From Burkholderiaceae bacterium (GTDB lineage: Bacteria; Pseudomonadota; Gammaproteobacteria; Burkholderiales; Burkholderiaceae_D), in the NCBI GenBank assembly GCA_031291325.1, contig JARLJG010000037.1, positions 1 through 64,000 on the forward strand: a DNA stretch of 64,000 nt, written 5' to 3'. Below are positions 1-9,774 of this stretch, in pieces. Position 1 is the stretch's first letter; each line of letters begins with the position of its first letter. Position numbers and translations under genes: made by a program. The notes under the pieces are model-generated. The model was not told where the DNA came from, did no database searches, and saw only the letters and a program-made list of their open reading frames with translations.

Positions 1-1
1 G

Positions 2-433
2 GACGCTAACCACTCCGGGTATTCGGATGTGCAAAACATCAGCTGGGGCGCTTCGCAAGCGGCTTCCATTTCCGGCGGCGGCGGCGGTTCGGGCAAGGTC
101 AGCTTTTCCGATTTGACGGTGACGGCAGCGCTCGATTCGGCCACTCCGGCGATCCTGAAGATGTGCGCGTCGGGCAAACACATCACCAACATCAAGATTT
201 CGATCTGCAAGGCAGGCGGCACGCAAGTCGAGTATTCCACCATCGTCCTCAAGGATGTGCTGGTCACCGGCACACAATTCGTCGGCGCCAGCGGCGGCGA
301 AACATTGGGCGTCAACTATTCCTTCCAGGCCGCCAAGGTCGAGCACCACTACTGGGTGCAAGGCAAGGACGGCAGCAAGGGCGCCGAGAGCCAAATGGGC
401 TGGGACGTCAAGCAAAACATCGCCACGGCCTAA
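2..433 (+). CDS. hcp: Hcp family type VI secretion tube protein, 5'-truncated
   Basis: The reading frame is open from base 2 with no start in the window, so this is the C-terminal ~143 residues of a protein whose beginning lies upstream. The fragment opens with DANHSGYSDVQNISWG, typical of the early part of Hcp1-family proteins, and continues through beta-strands such as KHITNIKISICKAGG to a C-terminal YSFQAAKVEHHYWVQ segment. Hcp forms hexameric rings that stack into the inner tube of the T6SS and is also secreted. The neighbours downstream (tagH, pppA, ppkA) are T6SS regulatory genes, which supports the call. A GTG at 29 is an internal codon, not the start. Known from family: tube function. 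Inferred: membership in the same T6SS cluster. Confidence 0.9.
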   Translation, partial: DANHSGYSDVQNISWGASQAASISGGGGGSGKVSFSDLTVTAALDSATPAILKMCASGKHITNIKISICKAGGTQVEYSTIVLKDVLVTGTQFVGASGGETLGVNYSFQAAKVEHHYWVQGKDGSKGAESQMGWDVKQNIATA

Positions 434-904
434 GCGCCCGATCGTTCGTCACAGGCGCGCATTCGTTTGCGCGCCGCTCCGCTCCAACAGCAATACTTCA
501 ACCTGCCTGCGGATGTTCGACCCAGCCACGCAGGCGAAGCAGCATCGATCCAAATCCGAGCGAGAACACCCGTTTGCAATAGTTAGCGACAGGAATTGAA
601 ACAGTCGGACAGGCTTGACGCACAACATCTGAAAGCGACCCATGGGCGCCAGCTTGCGCCCCTACCAGCCTGGCCGCGAAATTTCAAAGAGAACTTCACA
701 ACAGGCAGAATATGCGCGCGCCAACCGAAATCTCTTTTGAATTCCCGAATCCGCGTATCGCCTGTCGGCATGCGATGCACATCTGCCGCCGGGAAAGCGG
801 CGCGAACAACTACAATTGAGTGGTCTCAGCCATTGATGACGCATTTTTGATGATGAAATAATGAACAATACCGTCCACATCTTCAATATCTTCAATACTT
901 TCAC
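434..904. other. Intergenic region between hcp and tagH
   Basis: About 470 bp with no convincing gene: the short open frames on both strands lack ribosome-binding sites and recognisable products. The last ~60 bp before tagH is A/T-rich and probably holds its promoter, but I cannot assign -35/-10 boxes with confidence. No clear terminator follows hcp. Confidence 0.5.
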
Positions 905-2842
905 ATGATCAAAATTAGCGTTGTTTCCTACTACAACGAAGTGCCGTCCGAGCCGCAGTATGCGGTGTTCGGTCCGGCTGGCGCAACAATCGGCCGTGGC
1001 AATGACAATTTCATGGTGTTGCAAGACTCCAAACGCTATGTGTCGCGCTTGCAGGCCTCGGTCAAAAGCGACGGGACGCGCCACTTCATCGCCAACCTGA
1101 GCGAAGCCAACCCCATCCTTGTCAATGGCGAGCAGATCGCGCTGGGGCAAGACGTGGAATTGCAGTATGGCGACGAAATCCAGATCGGCCTGTATCTGCT
1201 AAAAGCCGAGTCGCCCGCCGCAGCAGACCCTGCACCGGCACCAGCCGCAGCGCCAGATCAAGCGTCTGCCGGCTTCGATTTATTGGATATTGGCACGTCC
1301 GCTGCCGATCCTTTTGCCGATTTGTTGGGTAGTGCAGTGCCAACTGGCGGCAGCGCGCCCATCAAACCGGTTCCAGCTCCAGCGCCGGTCACGTCGCGCG
1401 CCACGCCGACAAACCCGGCAGACCCGCTTGGGTTAAACGACTTGCTGGGCACACCCGGTGCTTCGCCTGACTACCACGCGCCGCTTGCGGAATCGACGCA
1501 AGCCGCGCCGGCGCCATCCGCCGTAGCAGAGTCTACGGGCCGCGTCGATCCGTTGGGTTTCGACGATTTGCTTGGCGCGTCGAGTTCAACGCCTGCCACG
1601 CGCCCGTCGACGACCTATAGCGCAGCGCCGTCCGTCCACGACCATGCATTCGGCTTCGACGACTTATTGAGCGGCCCGAGCCATGCGGCGCTGCCGCTGG
1701 AGCGCAAAGCGCCGATTATCCCCGACGATTTCGATCCCTTTGCGACACCGTCCGAGGCGCAACGCAATAGCAGCGATCCGCTGGCGGAATTATCGAACGA
1801 CAGCGTTTCGCTCGAATCGCTCGCCGGCCAGAATGTGACGATCGATGGTTTGATGTCGTCCGCCGACGGCGGCGCGTCATCGTTGCCAGACCCGCTGGGA
1901 CTGGGACCGGCGCGTTCGTCGGAGACCGATCCGTTGGCCTTGTTCGCATCGGAATCCATCTTGCCGAGCAAACAGGACGACTCTTTTTTGGGCGACATCA
2001 TGTCCGACCACGTGTCGGAACTGAATTCGCATTTTGCGATGCCGCAAGCCGCGCCGCAATCAATAACAAGCCCGGTGCCGGAAGTGGCCGCGCCTGTGCC
2101 GGCCGCGCCACCCGCACCTGTGCTACCGCCGGCGCCGAAGCCGTCCGCACCGATCGCTGCACCGCCTGCGCCGCCACAAAAGCCGCCGCTCGCACCGTCA
2201 CCCCAGCAGCAACCAACAGCGCCAGCCCGGGAACCGCTCGACCCGCACGCCCTGGCGGAGGCGTTTTTAAGAGGCGCCAATCTGCCGATGGACACGCTGC
2301 CCGCAGGCGTCACGCTGGAATGGATGGAGATGATAGGACGCTTCGCCGCGACGGCAACCGACGGCGCGGTCGAACTGATCGCGTCGCGCGCGCTGGTCAA
2401 GCGCGAAGTCAAGGCCGACTTGACCATGATCGTGGTGCGCAATAACAATCCGCTGAAATTTCTTCCCGACGGCCATTCGGCGTTGATACAAATGCTGGGC
2501 AAGAAAATACCGGGCTTCATGAACCCGGTCGAAGCGATGCAAGATGCCTATGCCGATTTGCGCGCGCACCAGGTCGGCGTGGTCGCCGGCATGCGCGCCG
2601 CATTGAAGGAGGTATTGCAGCGTTGCGATCCATCCCTGCTGGAGAAAAAGCTGAAAACCCGCACGCTGCTCGATTCCCTGGTTGCGGCAAACCGAAAGGC
2701 CAAAATGTGGGACTTGTACACGGAACTATTCAAGGACATTTATCTCGAATCGCAGGACGATTTTCAGACGCTGTTCGGCAAGGCATTCCTGACGGCTTAC
2801 GAAAGCGAAATCGACCGCTTCCACCAGAGGAACAAGCCATGA
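905..2842 (+). CDS. tagH: T6SS-associated FHA-domain protein TagH
   Basis: 645 aa. Residues ~1-100 form an FHA (phosphothreonine-binding) domain, with the GRGNDNF and KRYVSRLQA signatures and the NLSEANPILVNG loop. A long Ala/Pro/Asp-rich linker (~105-445) follows. The C-terminal ~200 residues match the T6SS-FHA C-terminal domain (HALAEAFLRGANLP, then a helical region to the end). In Pseudomonas-type systems the FHA protein is phosphorylated by PpkA and dephosphorylated by PppA to control T6SS assembly. Both partners follow here, and the stop overlaps the pppA start as ATGA, implying translational coupling. The linker repeats a short motif (DPLGLNDLLG, DPLGFDDLLG, AFGFDDLLSG, DPFADLLGS). No strong Shine-Dalgarno precedes the ATG; the start fits the family N-terminus (MIKISVVSYYN). 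Confidence 0.92.
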   Translation: MIKISVVSYYNEVPSEPQYAVFGPAGATIGRGNDNFMVLQDSKRYVSRLQASVKSDGTRHFIANLSEANPILVNGEQIALGQDVELQYGDEIQIGLYLLKAESPAAADPAPAPAAAPDQASAGFDLLDIGTSAADPFADLLGSAVPTGGSAPIKPVPAPAPVTSRATPTNPADPLGLNDLLGTPGASPDYHAPLAESTQAAPAPSAVAESTGRVDPLGFDDLLGASSSTPATRPSTTYSAAPSVHDHAFGFDDLLSGPSHAALPLERKAPIIPDDFDPFATPSEAQRNSSDPLAELSNDSVSLESLAGQNVTIDGLMSSADGGASSLPDPLGLGPARSSETDPLALFASESILPSKQDDSFLGDIMSDHVSELNSHFAMPQAAPQSITSPVPEVAAPVPAAPPAPVLPPAPKPSAPIAAPPAPPQKPPLAPSPQQQPTAPAREPLDPHALAEAFLRGANLPMDTLPAGVTLEWMEMIGRFAATATDGAVELIASRALVKREVKADLTMIVVRNNNPLKFLPDGHSALIQMLGKKIPGFMNPVEAMQDAYADLRAHQVGVVAGMRAALKEVLQRCDPSLLEKKLKTRTLLDSLVAANRKAKMWDLYTELFKDIYLESQDDFQTLFGKAFLTAYESEIDRFHQRNKP

Positions 2843-3639
2843 CTGAAGCAGACTTTCGCCGTGCCGACCTGGCGTTGAACTTTGCCGAAGTTTCCGATAT
2901 CGGCGGTCGACAATCCAATCAAGATGCGCACAGCCATGTGGTCCAGGATGGCTTGGCCTTGTTCGTCATCGCCGACGGCGCCGGCGGGCATGACGGTGGC
3001 GAGCTTGCTGCCAAGACCGTGGTGGCATCGATCTGCGCCAGTTTCGCCAAGGAAAGCGCATTCAGCGCCGCCGCCATGCACAGCCACATCGACGCGGCAG
3101 TAGTTGGCGTCGGGCAGGCCAAGATCGGGCAAGCGCATTTGAAGGACATGAGCGCGACCGTTGCCGCCATCCTGCTTGACCTGAATCACGGTCAAGCGAT
3201 TTGGGCGCACCTGGGCGACACCCGCATCTATTTGTTTCACCGCAGTAAGGTGCAAAGAATCACCAGGGATCATAGCGTCGCACAACAATTTGTCGACGCC
3301 GGCTTTTGGTCCTACGACAACCTGCGCGCGCATCCGCAGCGCAATCGGCTGTTCGCGGCCATCGGCGCCGAAGGCGATACCCTGCCGGAAATCGCCGACG
3401 ACACCATTCCATTTGCCGATGGCGACGTGTTTCTCCTGTGCACCGACGGCTTCTGGGAATGGGTCGACGAACAAGAGATGGAGCACGCGCTGGCGGACTC
3501 TGCCAGCGCCGACGAATGGTTGCGTCGCTTATGCGACACCGTTGCCGCGAAAGCGAATGCGGCGGGAAAGTCGCGCGACAATTGCACCGCCTACGCGATC
3601 TGGCTGGGCGAACCGGCAGCAGTGACGATTATTCGATAA
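2839..3639 (+). CDS. pppA: PP2C-family Ser/Thr phosphatase of T6SS
   Basis: 266 aa. A metal-dependent PP2C phosphatase: GGRQSNQDAH near the N-terminus, VIADGAGGHDGGE (metal-binding Asp and the DGxGGH signature), GDTRIYLF mid-protein and CTDGFWEWV towards the C-terminus. The ATG at 2839 overlaps the tagH stop and gives the family-typical start; an in-frame upstream extension inside tagH is not needed. In the T6SS threonine-phosphorylation pathway this enzyme reverses PpkA phosphorylation of the FHA protein. It sits between its presumed substrate (tagH) and the opposing kinase (ppkA), which is the standard arrangement. It is cytoplasmic, with no signal peptide or membrane segment. Confidence 0.93.
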   Translation: MTEADFRRADLALNFAEVSDIGGRQSNQDAHSHVVQDGLALFVIADGAGGHDGGELAAKTVVASICASFAKESAFSAAAMHSHIDAAVVGVGQAKIGQAHLKDMSATVAAILLDLNHGQAIWAHLGDTRIYLFHRSKVQRITRDHSVAQQFVDAGFWSYDNLRAHPQRNRLFAAIGAEGDTLPEIADDTIPFADGDVFLLCTDGFWEWVDEQEMEHALADSASADEWLRRLCDTVAAKANAAGKSRDNCTAYAIWLGEPAAVTIIR

Positions 3640-3674
3640 GCGACCCAAGATGGTCGCACGGGAAAGAAAGAATC

Positions 3675-5645
3675 ATGGAAAACGCTGAGTTGGAATTCAA
3701 TACCGAACCGATGAAATACGCGGGGGATCAGGCGGTAAATCAAGAACAGAATCGGACAGCTGCGCAGCCGATGTCGGGATCGGAAAATTGCCTGCCGGTC
3801 GGCACTCGCCTGTCCGAATTCGAGCTGACCGGCGTCGTCGGCGAAGGCGGCTTCGGGTCGGTCTACCTGGCATTCGATCATTCCCTGCAGCGCACGGTTG
3901 CCATCAAGGAGTATATGCCCGGCGCCTTGGCCGGGCGCAACGCCGACAAGAGCGTGCAAGTGCGCTCGGACCGCCACCGCGAGACCTTCCAGACCGGATT
4001 GCGCAGCTTCATCAACGAAGCGCGCCTGCTGGCGCAATTCGACCACCCGGCGCTGATCAAGGTGCATCGTTTCTGGGAGCAAAATAACACCGCCTATATG
4101 GCGATGCGTTATTACGAAGGCCGGACGCTGAAGAACGTCATCAAGCACCATCGCGACATGGTGACAGAGCAATGGCTGCGCTCGATGCTGGCGCCGATTC
4201 TGGAAGCGCTCGACGCGCTATACAAAATCAATATCCTGCACCGCGACATTTCGCCCGACAACATCATGATCCAGAACACCGGCTGCGCCGTGTTGCTCGA
4301 TTTTGGCGCGGCGCGCCAGATCATCGGCGACATGACCAAGGCGTTGACGGTGATCCTCAAACCGGGCTACGCGCCGGTCGAGCAATATGCCGACGATGGC
4401 TCGATGAAGCAAGGACCGTGGACCGACATTTATGCATTGTCGGCGGTGTTGTACGACGCCATCGCCAAGAAGCCGCCGCCAACATCGGTGGCGCGCATGA
4501 TCAAAGACCCGATCGAGTTGTTGAGCGCCGAGAAATACCCCGGTTTCAGCGAAAGCTTCCTGGCGGCGATCAATGCCGGACTGTCAGTCAATCCCGAAGC
4601 GCGCCCGCAATCGATCGACGAGTTCCGCCGCCTGCTCGATCTCGAGGCGGACCCGGCTGCAAGTGCGGCGAACGCCGCCGCGGTCACGGCGACGCCGCCC
4701 ACCGTCGCCGCCTATCCTGTCCCCGATCGGTTGGACGTTGAAAAAACCATCATCATTGCCAAACCCGATACCAAGGCAACGCCGATCTCGGTTGAACCAC
4801 CTGTTGCAGTAGAAAAACCTGCCGAAGTCCACCTTGCCAATCCGCCGCTTCAAGCCAAAAGCGCGCCGGATGAAACAGTCGTGACGCCACCCATCCCGCT
4901 GCCGCCGACTGACAAGAAGGCAGAGCCGGCAATTCCGCCGCAAGAAAATAAAGCGCCGGCAGCCGACAAGAAATCTGTAGCGGCAGAACCGACGACGGTC
5001 AAACCGCGCCGCCGCAACCGCATACTGCCGGTCGTCGCACTCTTGATGGTGCTTGGCATTGGTGCGTATGGCGGCTTCCTGTACTTCAACCCGGATCAGA
5101 CGCCCGCAATGATCGGCAATTTGATCGCGCCGCCGCAGCCAAAACCAATCCCGTTGCCTGCGCCGCCGCAAGCGTTGCCGCCCGCCCAACCGAGCGTCGA
5201 CGAGGAAGCCGTCGCCTGGGAACAATTGAAAGATGCGAACCGTCCCACCGCCGACACGCTCGGCGACCTGGCCGCCTTCATCGACCAATACCCGCATGGA
5301 AAATATGCGGCAGCCGCTACGCAAAAATTGAATGCGCTGACGCAGGAAATCGTGAAACAAAGGGAAGAAAGCCTGGCCTTCGTCGCTCCGGTGAATGCGT
5401 CAGCCGACCCGAACGATTTGGCCGGCGCTGCAAGCGGTTCGATTGCATTGACCATCAAACCCTGGGGCAACGTCACGATCGACGACGTCTCCAAGGGCGC
5501 CAGTCCGCCGCTCAAGAAAATCCGCCTTGCCGAAGGAAAGCACCATATCAAGATCGTCAACGCCAGTTTCCCAGACTATGCGCTGGATATCGATGTGGTC
5601 AAGAATCAAACGCTCAATATCGAGCATGATTTCACTGCTCGCTAG
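3675..5645 (+). CDS. ppkA: T6SS Ser/Thr protein kinase PpkA
   Basis: 656 aa. The N-terminal kinase domain (~50-320) shows the glycine loop GEGGFGSVY, Lys78 in VAIKEY, the catalytic HRD (189-191) with DISPDN, and LLDFGAARQ. A Pro/Ala/Lys-rich juxtamembrane stretch leads to one membrane helix at ~450-470 after an Arg-rich stop (PRRRNR). The periplasmic part has a short repeat-like helical segment and a C-terminal PEGA-like beta domain (~595-655, GSIALTIKPWGNVTIDD). It probably senses an envelope cue and phosphorylates the FHA protein TagH to switch on the T6SS. The ATG at 3675 follows a GGAAAGAA ribosome site. The frame stays open far upstream inside pppA, but that part is a shadow. Last gene of the tagH-pppA-ppkA operon. 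Confidence 0.92.
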   Translation: MENAELEFNTEPMKYAGDQAVNQEQNRTAAQPMSGSENCLPVGTRLSEFELTGVVGEGGFGSVYLAFDHSLQRTVAIKEYMPGALAGRNADKSVQVRSDRHRETFQTGLRSFINEARLLAQFDHPALIKVHRFWEQNNTAYMAMRYYEGRTLKNVIKHHRDMVTEQWLRSMLAPILEALDALYKINILHRDISPDNIMIQNTGCAVLLDFGAARQIIGDMTKALTVILKPGYAPVEQYADDGSMKQGPWTDIYALSAVLYDAIAKKPPPTSVARMIKDPIELLSAEKYPGFSESFLAAINAGLSVNPEARPQSIDEFRRLLDLEADPAASAANAAAVTATPPTVAAYPVPDRLDVEKTIIIAKPDTKATPISVEPPVAVEKPAEVHLANPPLQAKSAPDETVVTPPIPLPPTDKKAEPAIPPQENKAPAADKKSVAAEPTTVKPRRRNRILPVVALLMVLGIGAYGGFLYFNPDQTPAMIGNLIAPPQPKPIPLPAPPQALPPAQPSVDEEAVAWEQLKDANRPTADTLGDLAAFIDQYPHGKYAAAATQKLNALTQEIVKQREESLAFVAPVNASADPNDLAGAASGSIALTIKPWGNVTIDDVSKGASPPLKKIRLAEGKHHIKIVNASFPDYALDIDVVKNQTLNIEHDFTAR

Positions 5646-5689
5646 AGGAAGCGAGTGTGCTTGCGCCGCAGATTGATACGCTGCCAACT

Positions 5690-5723
5690 GCAGAGCGCCA
5701 GCGGCGTTCTGCGGTCGGCTTTC
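5690..5723 (+). terminator. Possible Rho-independent terminator after ppkA
   Basis: A 10-bp stem (gcagagcgcc / ggcgttctgc, one G-U pair) with a 3-nt loop is followed by a broken T-rich tract (ctttcgtttt). It lies in the ~100-bp gap between the convergent ppkA and esterase genes. The weak T-run lowers confidence. Confidence 0.4.
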
Positions 5724-5743
5724 GTTTTACGGCAGGGCGGCGG

Positions 5744-6769
5744 CTACTGCCCCAACAGCCGATGGATCATCGCATTGATGGCGCTTAATTGCGCGCCGGA
5801 TTTCCACGCATAGTTCGGACCGGTGTAGCCGTACCAATCCCAACACCCGCCGGAATTGAGCGGCAGGGTTGCGTTGACCTGCGGGTACAAGACCATGATA
5901 TTGTTGGTGTCGGCCCAGTTGTTATAACTGGTCTTGCCATAAAAATCGTCGCCGACCCCGGCAGTTTCCGCCGATTGCATGCAGCCGTGGAATGCGACAT
6001 GCACTTTGCACGAAGCGCCTTGCGCGCAGGATTTCGGCACGTAGACATAGGCTTTGTCGGCCATGCCGGTTGTCAGCGCCGGCGCGAATTCGTTTTGATC
6101 GAAGGTCACGATTTTTCCGCTCAGGGTTTTGGCCGGCGGATTCAAGCTGCCGTAGATTTGCGTCAACAAGGCGCCCGGTTGATCGTAGCTGACTTTGTCC
6201 ACCGTGCAGTGGCTGACATACGGTGTCGCGTTGGTGGGGCAAGTGTTGCCGAACGATGGCGTAATCAACGCATGCCCGGACGGCACATTGTTGACATACT
6301 TCAGGTTGGCGCTCGGGACGCCGATTTCATGGAAAAAATCAACCGTCGAATTGACTGCCTGTTGGCGCACGACCGTATCCTTGGTGCCGCTAAAGACATA
6401 GACGTGCGCATTCTGCAGGTTGGGGAGCGGGTCGATCTGGCCTGCGGCTGCGAAACTTTGCGCGGAAGCGACCATTAACGACGCCAACGGCGGCACGAAG
6501 GGTACTTGGCCCATGCAGATGCTGGCATTGAAAATATTGCCGGCCGCGCAGTAATACGGCCCGCCGGCCACGATGCCGGCGCCGACCACCGACGCCGAAT
6601 ACGCGACTTGATATTGAACCGCCATGAAGGCGCCGGACGATAGCCCGGAGACCGAGGTCTGCGTGTAATCTCCTTTATACGACGGTAACGATGCGACTGT
6701 CGGTGCGGCAGCCGCAATAGTGCCGACCAGCAAGCATAGGGCAGTGGCGAAACACTTGAGAGAATTCAT
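5744..6769 (-). CDS. Secreted PHB depolymerase-like esterase
   Basis: 341 aa, beginning with a signal peptide (MNSLKCFATALCLLVGTIAAAA) cut near residue 22. The start at 6769 has a GGAGG ribosome site 7 nt upstream; the longer open frame is not needed. A lipase box GLSSG (Ser44) sits right after the mature N-terminus, followed by AFMAVQYQVAYS, a pattern of extracellular short-chain-length polyhydroxyalkanoate depolymerases and related carbohydrate esterases. A second typical block is VHVAFHGCMQS near residue 270, followed by many Tyr/Trp residues (GGCWDWYGYTG). Six or more cysteines suggest disulfides, consistent with export. There is no fibronectin-like linker or substrate-binding domain, so it is a single-domain enzyme; denatured PHB or oligomers are plausible substrates. 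Exact substrate is inferred. Confidence 0.8.
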   Translation of the reverse strand: MNSLKCFATALCLLVGTIAAAAPTVASLPSYKGDYTQTSVSGLSSGAFMAVQYQVAYSASVVGAGIVAGGPYYCAAGNIFNASICMGQVPFVPPLASLMVASAQSFAAAGQIDPLPNLQNAHVYVFSGTKDTVVRQQAVNSTVDFFHEIGVPSANLKYVNNVPSGHALITPSFGNTCPTNATPYVSHCTVDKVSYDQPGALLTQIYGSLNPPAKTLSGKIVTFDQNEFAPALTTGMADKAYVYVPKSCAQGASCKVHVAFHGCMQSAETAGVGDDFYGKTSYNNWADTNNIMVLYPQVNATLPLNSGGCWDWYGYTGPNYAWKSGAQLSAINAMIHRLLGQ

Positions 6770-7177
6770 AGTGAAACCTCCGGGTTGGCGTTGAAAAGTG
6801 CGATTCGCGGTCTTGAAGATGCGATCAATGGATGAGAAAGCCAAGGCCGTCGGAACCAGTTCGTTTCACGGCAAGCGACAGGTGAATCAACGCGATTGTC
6901 GTTGCTGCACACGCGAACGTGGCGGACGGGGCAATTTGCTGCACTGCATTATGAACGATCGGCTAGCCAATTGAACCTGATAGAAATAACAGGCGGCTTT
7001 CCCGATGAGGGCAAGCGATTGAGCATTCCCGTTGAAGAACGGTGCGCAAGGAAGCTCGAGGGAAACAATACTGAAGGACTTTGACGCCTCCCCAGACACT
7101 CAACGACAAGTGTCCAGAGAGGATATTGCTGCAAATCGGCGTTGCGAAGATATTGCCGAAAAAAACCGACTATCCGA
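6770..7177. other. Intergenic region between sodB and the esterase gene
   Basis: About 400 bp without a supportable gene. Short frames on both strands have no recognisable product or ribosome site. It must hold the promoter of the esterase gene and the end of the sodB transcript. A short inverted repeat (gacact / agtgtc, 8-nt spacer) near 7094-7113 is too small to interpret. Confidence 0.4.
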
Positions 7178-7756
7178 TCAAGCGAAATTCTTGGCGGCGA
7201 AATCCCAGTTGACCAAGCTCCAGAACGCTTCGACGTATTTCGCGCGCAGATTGCGATAATCGACGTAGTACGCATGTTCCCAGACGTCGCAGGTCAGCAG
7301 CGGCTTGTCTGCGCCGGTCAGCGGCGTGGCGGCGTTGGAGGTGTTGGCGATATCGAGCGTGCCGTCAGCCTTCTTGACCAGCCAGGTCCAGCCGGAACCG
7401 AAATTGCCGACGCAAGACTTGGTGAACTCTTCCTTGAATTTGTCGAACGAACCCCATTTGGCGTTGATCGCATCGGCCAGGCTGCCGCTCGGCGCGCCGC
7501 CGCCAGTCGGCTTCAAACCGTTCCAGTAAAAAGTATGGTTCCACACTTGCGCGGCATTGTTGAATACGCCGCCGGAGGACTTCTTGACGATCTCTTCCAG
7601 GGTCGCTGCTTCGAACTCGGTGCCCTTGATCAAATTGTTCAGGTTGGTGACGTAGGCTTGATGATGCTTGCCGTAGTGGTATTCCAGCGTTTCCTTGGAA
7701 ATATGCGGTTGCAGCGCATCCAATGCGTATGGCAGGGCGGGTAAAGTATGTTCCAT
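7178..7756 (-). CDS. sodB: Superoxide dismutase [Fe]
   Basis: 192 aa, the usual length for SodB. It dismutates superoxide to oxygen and hydrogen peroxide in the cytoplasm. The four metal ligands are in place: His27 (EYHYGKHH), His74 (WNHTFYW), Asp157 and His161 ([11 protein letters not shown]). Gln70 in AAQVWNH is the position that supplies the active-site Gln in iron enzymes, whereas manganese enzymes take it from a later site, so iron is the likely cofactor. The ATG is preceded by AAAGGACG. It lies ~100 bp downstream of xseA on the same strand and could share its transcript, though the gap leaves room for its own promoter. Confidence 0.96.
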   Translation of the reverse strand: MEHTLPALPYALDALQPHISKETLEYHYGKHHQAYVTNLNNLIKGTEFEAATLEEIVKKSSGGVFNNAAQVWNHTFYWNGLKPTGGGAPSGSLADAINAKWGSFDKFKEEFTKSCVGNFGSGWTWLVKKADGTLDIANTSNAATPLTGADKPLLTCDVWEHAYYVDYRNLRAKYVEAFWSLVNWDFAAKNFA

Positions 7757-7854
7757 GGTACGTCCTTTCGTTGTTCGGAGGGATGGTGCAATTTTTTGGG
7801 AACACTATTGTAAGTCGGATACGAAATGTGTGCAGAAGCGACGTGCAGCGGCGA

Positions 7855-9216
7855 TTATTCCAACAAGGCTTGCACGCTGGCAATGCCGACTTCGGCGCTG
7901 CCTTCCGCCAGTTGCAGCGTGACGACGGTGCGCGGATGTAACTGGCTTGGGCTGCGCACGATCTTGCCGTGGCCATCCGTCACCATCGCGTACCCGCGTT
8001 CCAGCGTGCGCTGCGGGTTCAAGAGTTCGATCTGCGCAGCGAGCGCCGCCAACGCTTGCCGCCGCTGTTGCGTTGCGCCGGCGACGCCGGCTTCCAGCCG
8101 GCGCGCGCACTCTGCCAGAAACAGCCGTCGGGCGCGGCTATCGGGCCGCTGCGCCAGCCAGCGCGCGTGCAAATGCGTCAGCGCAAAACGCGCGCGCGTT
8201 TGCGGGATGCGCATCGCATGCTGCAATCGGGCATGCAGGCTTTCCAGTTTCACACGCTCGTGCGCGATGGCGGCGCTCGGGCTGACCAGCCGGCGCGACA
8301 GCCAATCCAGTGCCTGGGCGCGCCCGCCCAACAGGCGCTGCAGCGCGCGCGTCAGATCCTCGGCATGCATTTCCAATTCGGCGATCCAGTTGGCGCGCGG
8401 CGTGACCGCCAATTCTGCCGCTGCGGTCGGGGTCGGCGCGCGCAGATCGGCGACGAAATCGGCAATCGTGAAGTCGGTTTCATGGCCGACGCCGGAAATT
8501 ACCGGAATCTCGCAATGGGCGATGGTGCGGGCGACGATTTCTTCGTTGAACGACCACAAGTCTTCAATGCTGCCGCCGCCCCGGCAGACCAGCAAGACGT
8601 CGCATTCCGCACGCGCCGAGGCGGTGGCGATCGCCTGGGCGATTTTTTGTCCCGCATTCTCGCCTTGCACCGGCGTCGGATACAGGATCACATGGACGTG
8701 CGGCGCGCGCCGCCGCAAGGTGGTCAGGATATCGCGCAGCGCAGCCGCTTGCGGACTGGTCACTATGCCGATGGTTTTGGCAAACGTCGGCAGCGCGCGC
8801 TTGCGTTCGGCGTCGAACAAGCCTTCGGCTTGCAACTTTTCCTTCAGGCGCAAAAAAGCTTCATACAGGTTGCCGACGCCGGCGCGCCGGATCGCCTCGA
8901 CGCTGAGTTGAAATTCGCCGCGCGCCGCATACAGCGTCGGCAGCGCCCGCACTTCCACTTTATCGCCGTCGCGCGGCATGAAATCCGCATATTGGGCGCG
9001 GCCGCGAAACATCACCGCGCGCACCTGGGCCGCACTGTCTTTCAAGGTAAAGTACCAATGACCGGACGCCGCGCGCGTAAAGTTGGATATTTCGCCGGAT
9101 ACCCACGCCAGCGGGAAATTGCGTTCCAGCACCTTCCCGACCGCCAGATTCAGCTCGGAAACGCTGATGACGGCCCGCGCCGGCGAGGAGCCTGAAGGCG
9201 TATCGCTAGGATTCAT
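7855..9216 (-). CDS. xseA: Exodeoxyribonuclease VII large subunit
   Basis: 453 aa from the ATG at 9216 (MNPSDTPSG); a longer frame begins at 9297 but its extra residues do not resemble the family. An N-terminal OB-fold (~17-110, [34 protein letters not shown]) is followed by the catalytic central domain with [25 protein letters not shown] and [17 protein letters not shown], then a long coiled-coil region and a small C-terminal domain ([13 protein letters not shown]). With the small subunit XseB, which is not in this window, it degrades single-stranded DNA in mismatch repair and damage processing. It is followed by sodB on the same strand. Confidence 0.96.
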   Translation of the reverse strand: MNPSDTPSGSSPARAVISVSELNLAVGKVLERNFPLAWVSGEISNFTRAASGHWYFTLKDSAAQVRAVMFRGRAQYADFMPRDGDKVEVRALPTLYAARGEFQLSVEAIRRAGVGNLYEAFLRLKEKLQAEGLFDAERKRALPTFAKTIGIVTSPQAAALRDILTTLRRRAPHVHVILYPTPVQGENAGQKIAQAIATASARAECDVLLVCRGGGSIEDLWSFNEEIVARTIAHCEIPVISGVGHETDFTIADFVADLRAPTPTAAAELAVTPRANWIAELEMHAEDLTRALQRLLGGRAQALDWLSRRLVSPSAAIAHERVKLESLHARLQHAMRIPQTRARFALTHLHARWLAQRPDSRARRLFLAECARRLEAGVAGATQQRRQALAALAAQIELLNPQRTLERGYAMVTDGHGKIVRSPSQLHPRTVVTLQLAEGSAEVGIASVQALLE

Positions 9217-9774
9217 GCGGGGTTCCAAGGCAAAATCTGTCCACAGGCGCGCCAATTCGTCATTTGGATGTAATACATACTTTAAAATATCACGCAAAAT
9301 TCATAAGCATTTGATTTCATTGCGAAATTCATTTTGCTTGATTTTAGTGCAAATTGAAAAAGGCCTTAAAAATCAAATACTTTCCGCAAATCGTCAGAGT
9401 TGCCCACAAAGTTATCCACAGAAACTGTGCGTAGCCAGCCGTGACAATCGACATATAAATGTCGGACCAAAAAACAGTCCCCGATTGATTATCCTATAAA
9501 CGGCAGGTCGGTGGCCGCTCGCAATCGGATATGCGCGGCGAAACGCAAAATGCCTGTGTGCCGCCCCTACAGCCAAGACCTGTCAATTCTGACAGGTTGA
9601 ATTGACGAAATGACCATGCCAACATGCATAGTCCCCAAAGTCCTCTGCCAATCGATTGCATGCAGCTAGGTTTTCGTCGATGCATCGGCTGTCCACTGGC
9701 GAAATGGATCGGGCAATTGGCGAAACTATCGACGACGATAGAACTGGGTTTGAAAAATTGGGAGAGAACAGGGC
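9217..9774. other. Divergent intergenic region xseA / unknown cluster
   Basis: 558 bp with no supportable gene. It contains A/T-rich DNA just upstream of xseA, one perfect DnaA-box nonamer (ttatccaca, 9412-9420) and a perfect LexA-type palindrome at 9578-9597. The rest, up to the ribosome site GGGAGAG before the 9775 gene, shows nothing else recognisable. Confidence 0.5.
9578..9597. promoter_or_regulatory. LexA-type SOS box (CTGT-N8-ACAG)
   Basis: The sequence acctgtcaattctgacaggt is a perfect palindrome apart from its 4-nt centre and fits the LexA consensus CTGT-N8-ACAG. It lies ~180 bp upstream of the 9775 gene and ~360 bp from xseA. A better-placed box of the same type precedes dinB in this window, which supports the idea that this organism uses the E. 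coli-like motif. A different dyad-binding regulator is possible. Confidence 0.5.

Noticed and set aside
7094-7113. Short inverted repeat gacact/agtgtc downstream of sodB
   Set aside because: Six-base arms and no T-run; not a terminator or recognisable operator.
9412-9420. Perfect DnaA box ttatccaca, possible replication origin
   Set aside because: Only one strong nonamer, no dnaA/dnaN/gyrB or rpmH nearby and no A/T-rich unwinding element with clustered boxes.
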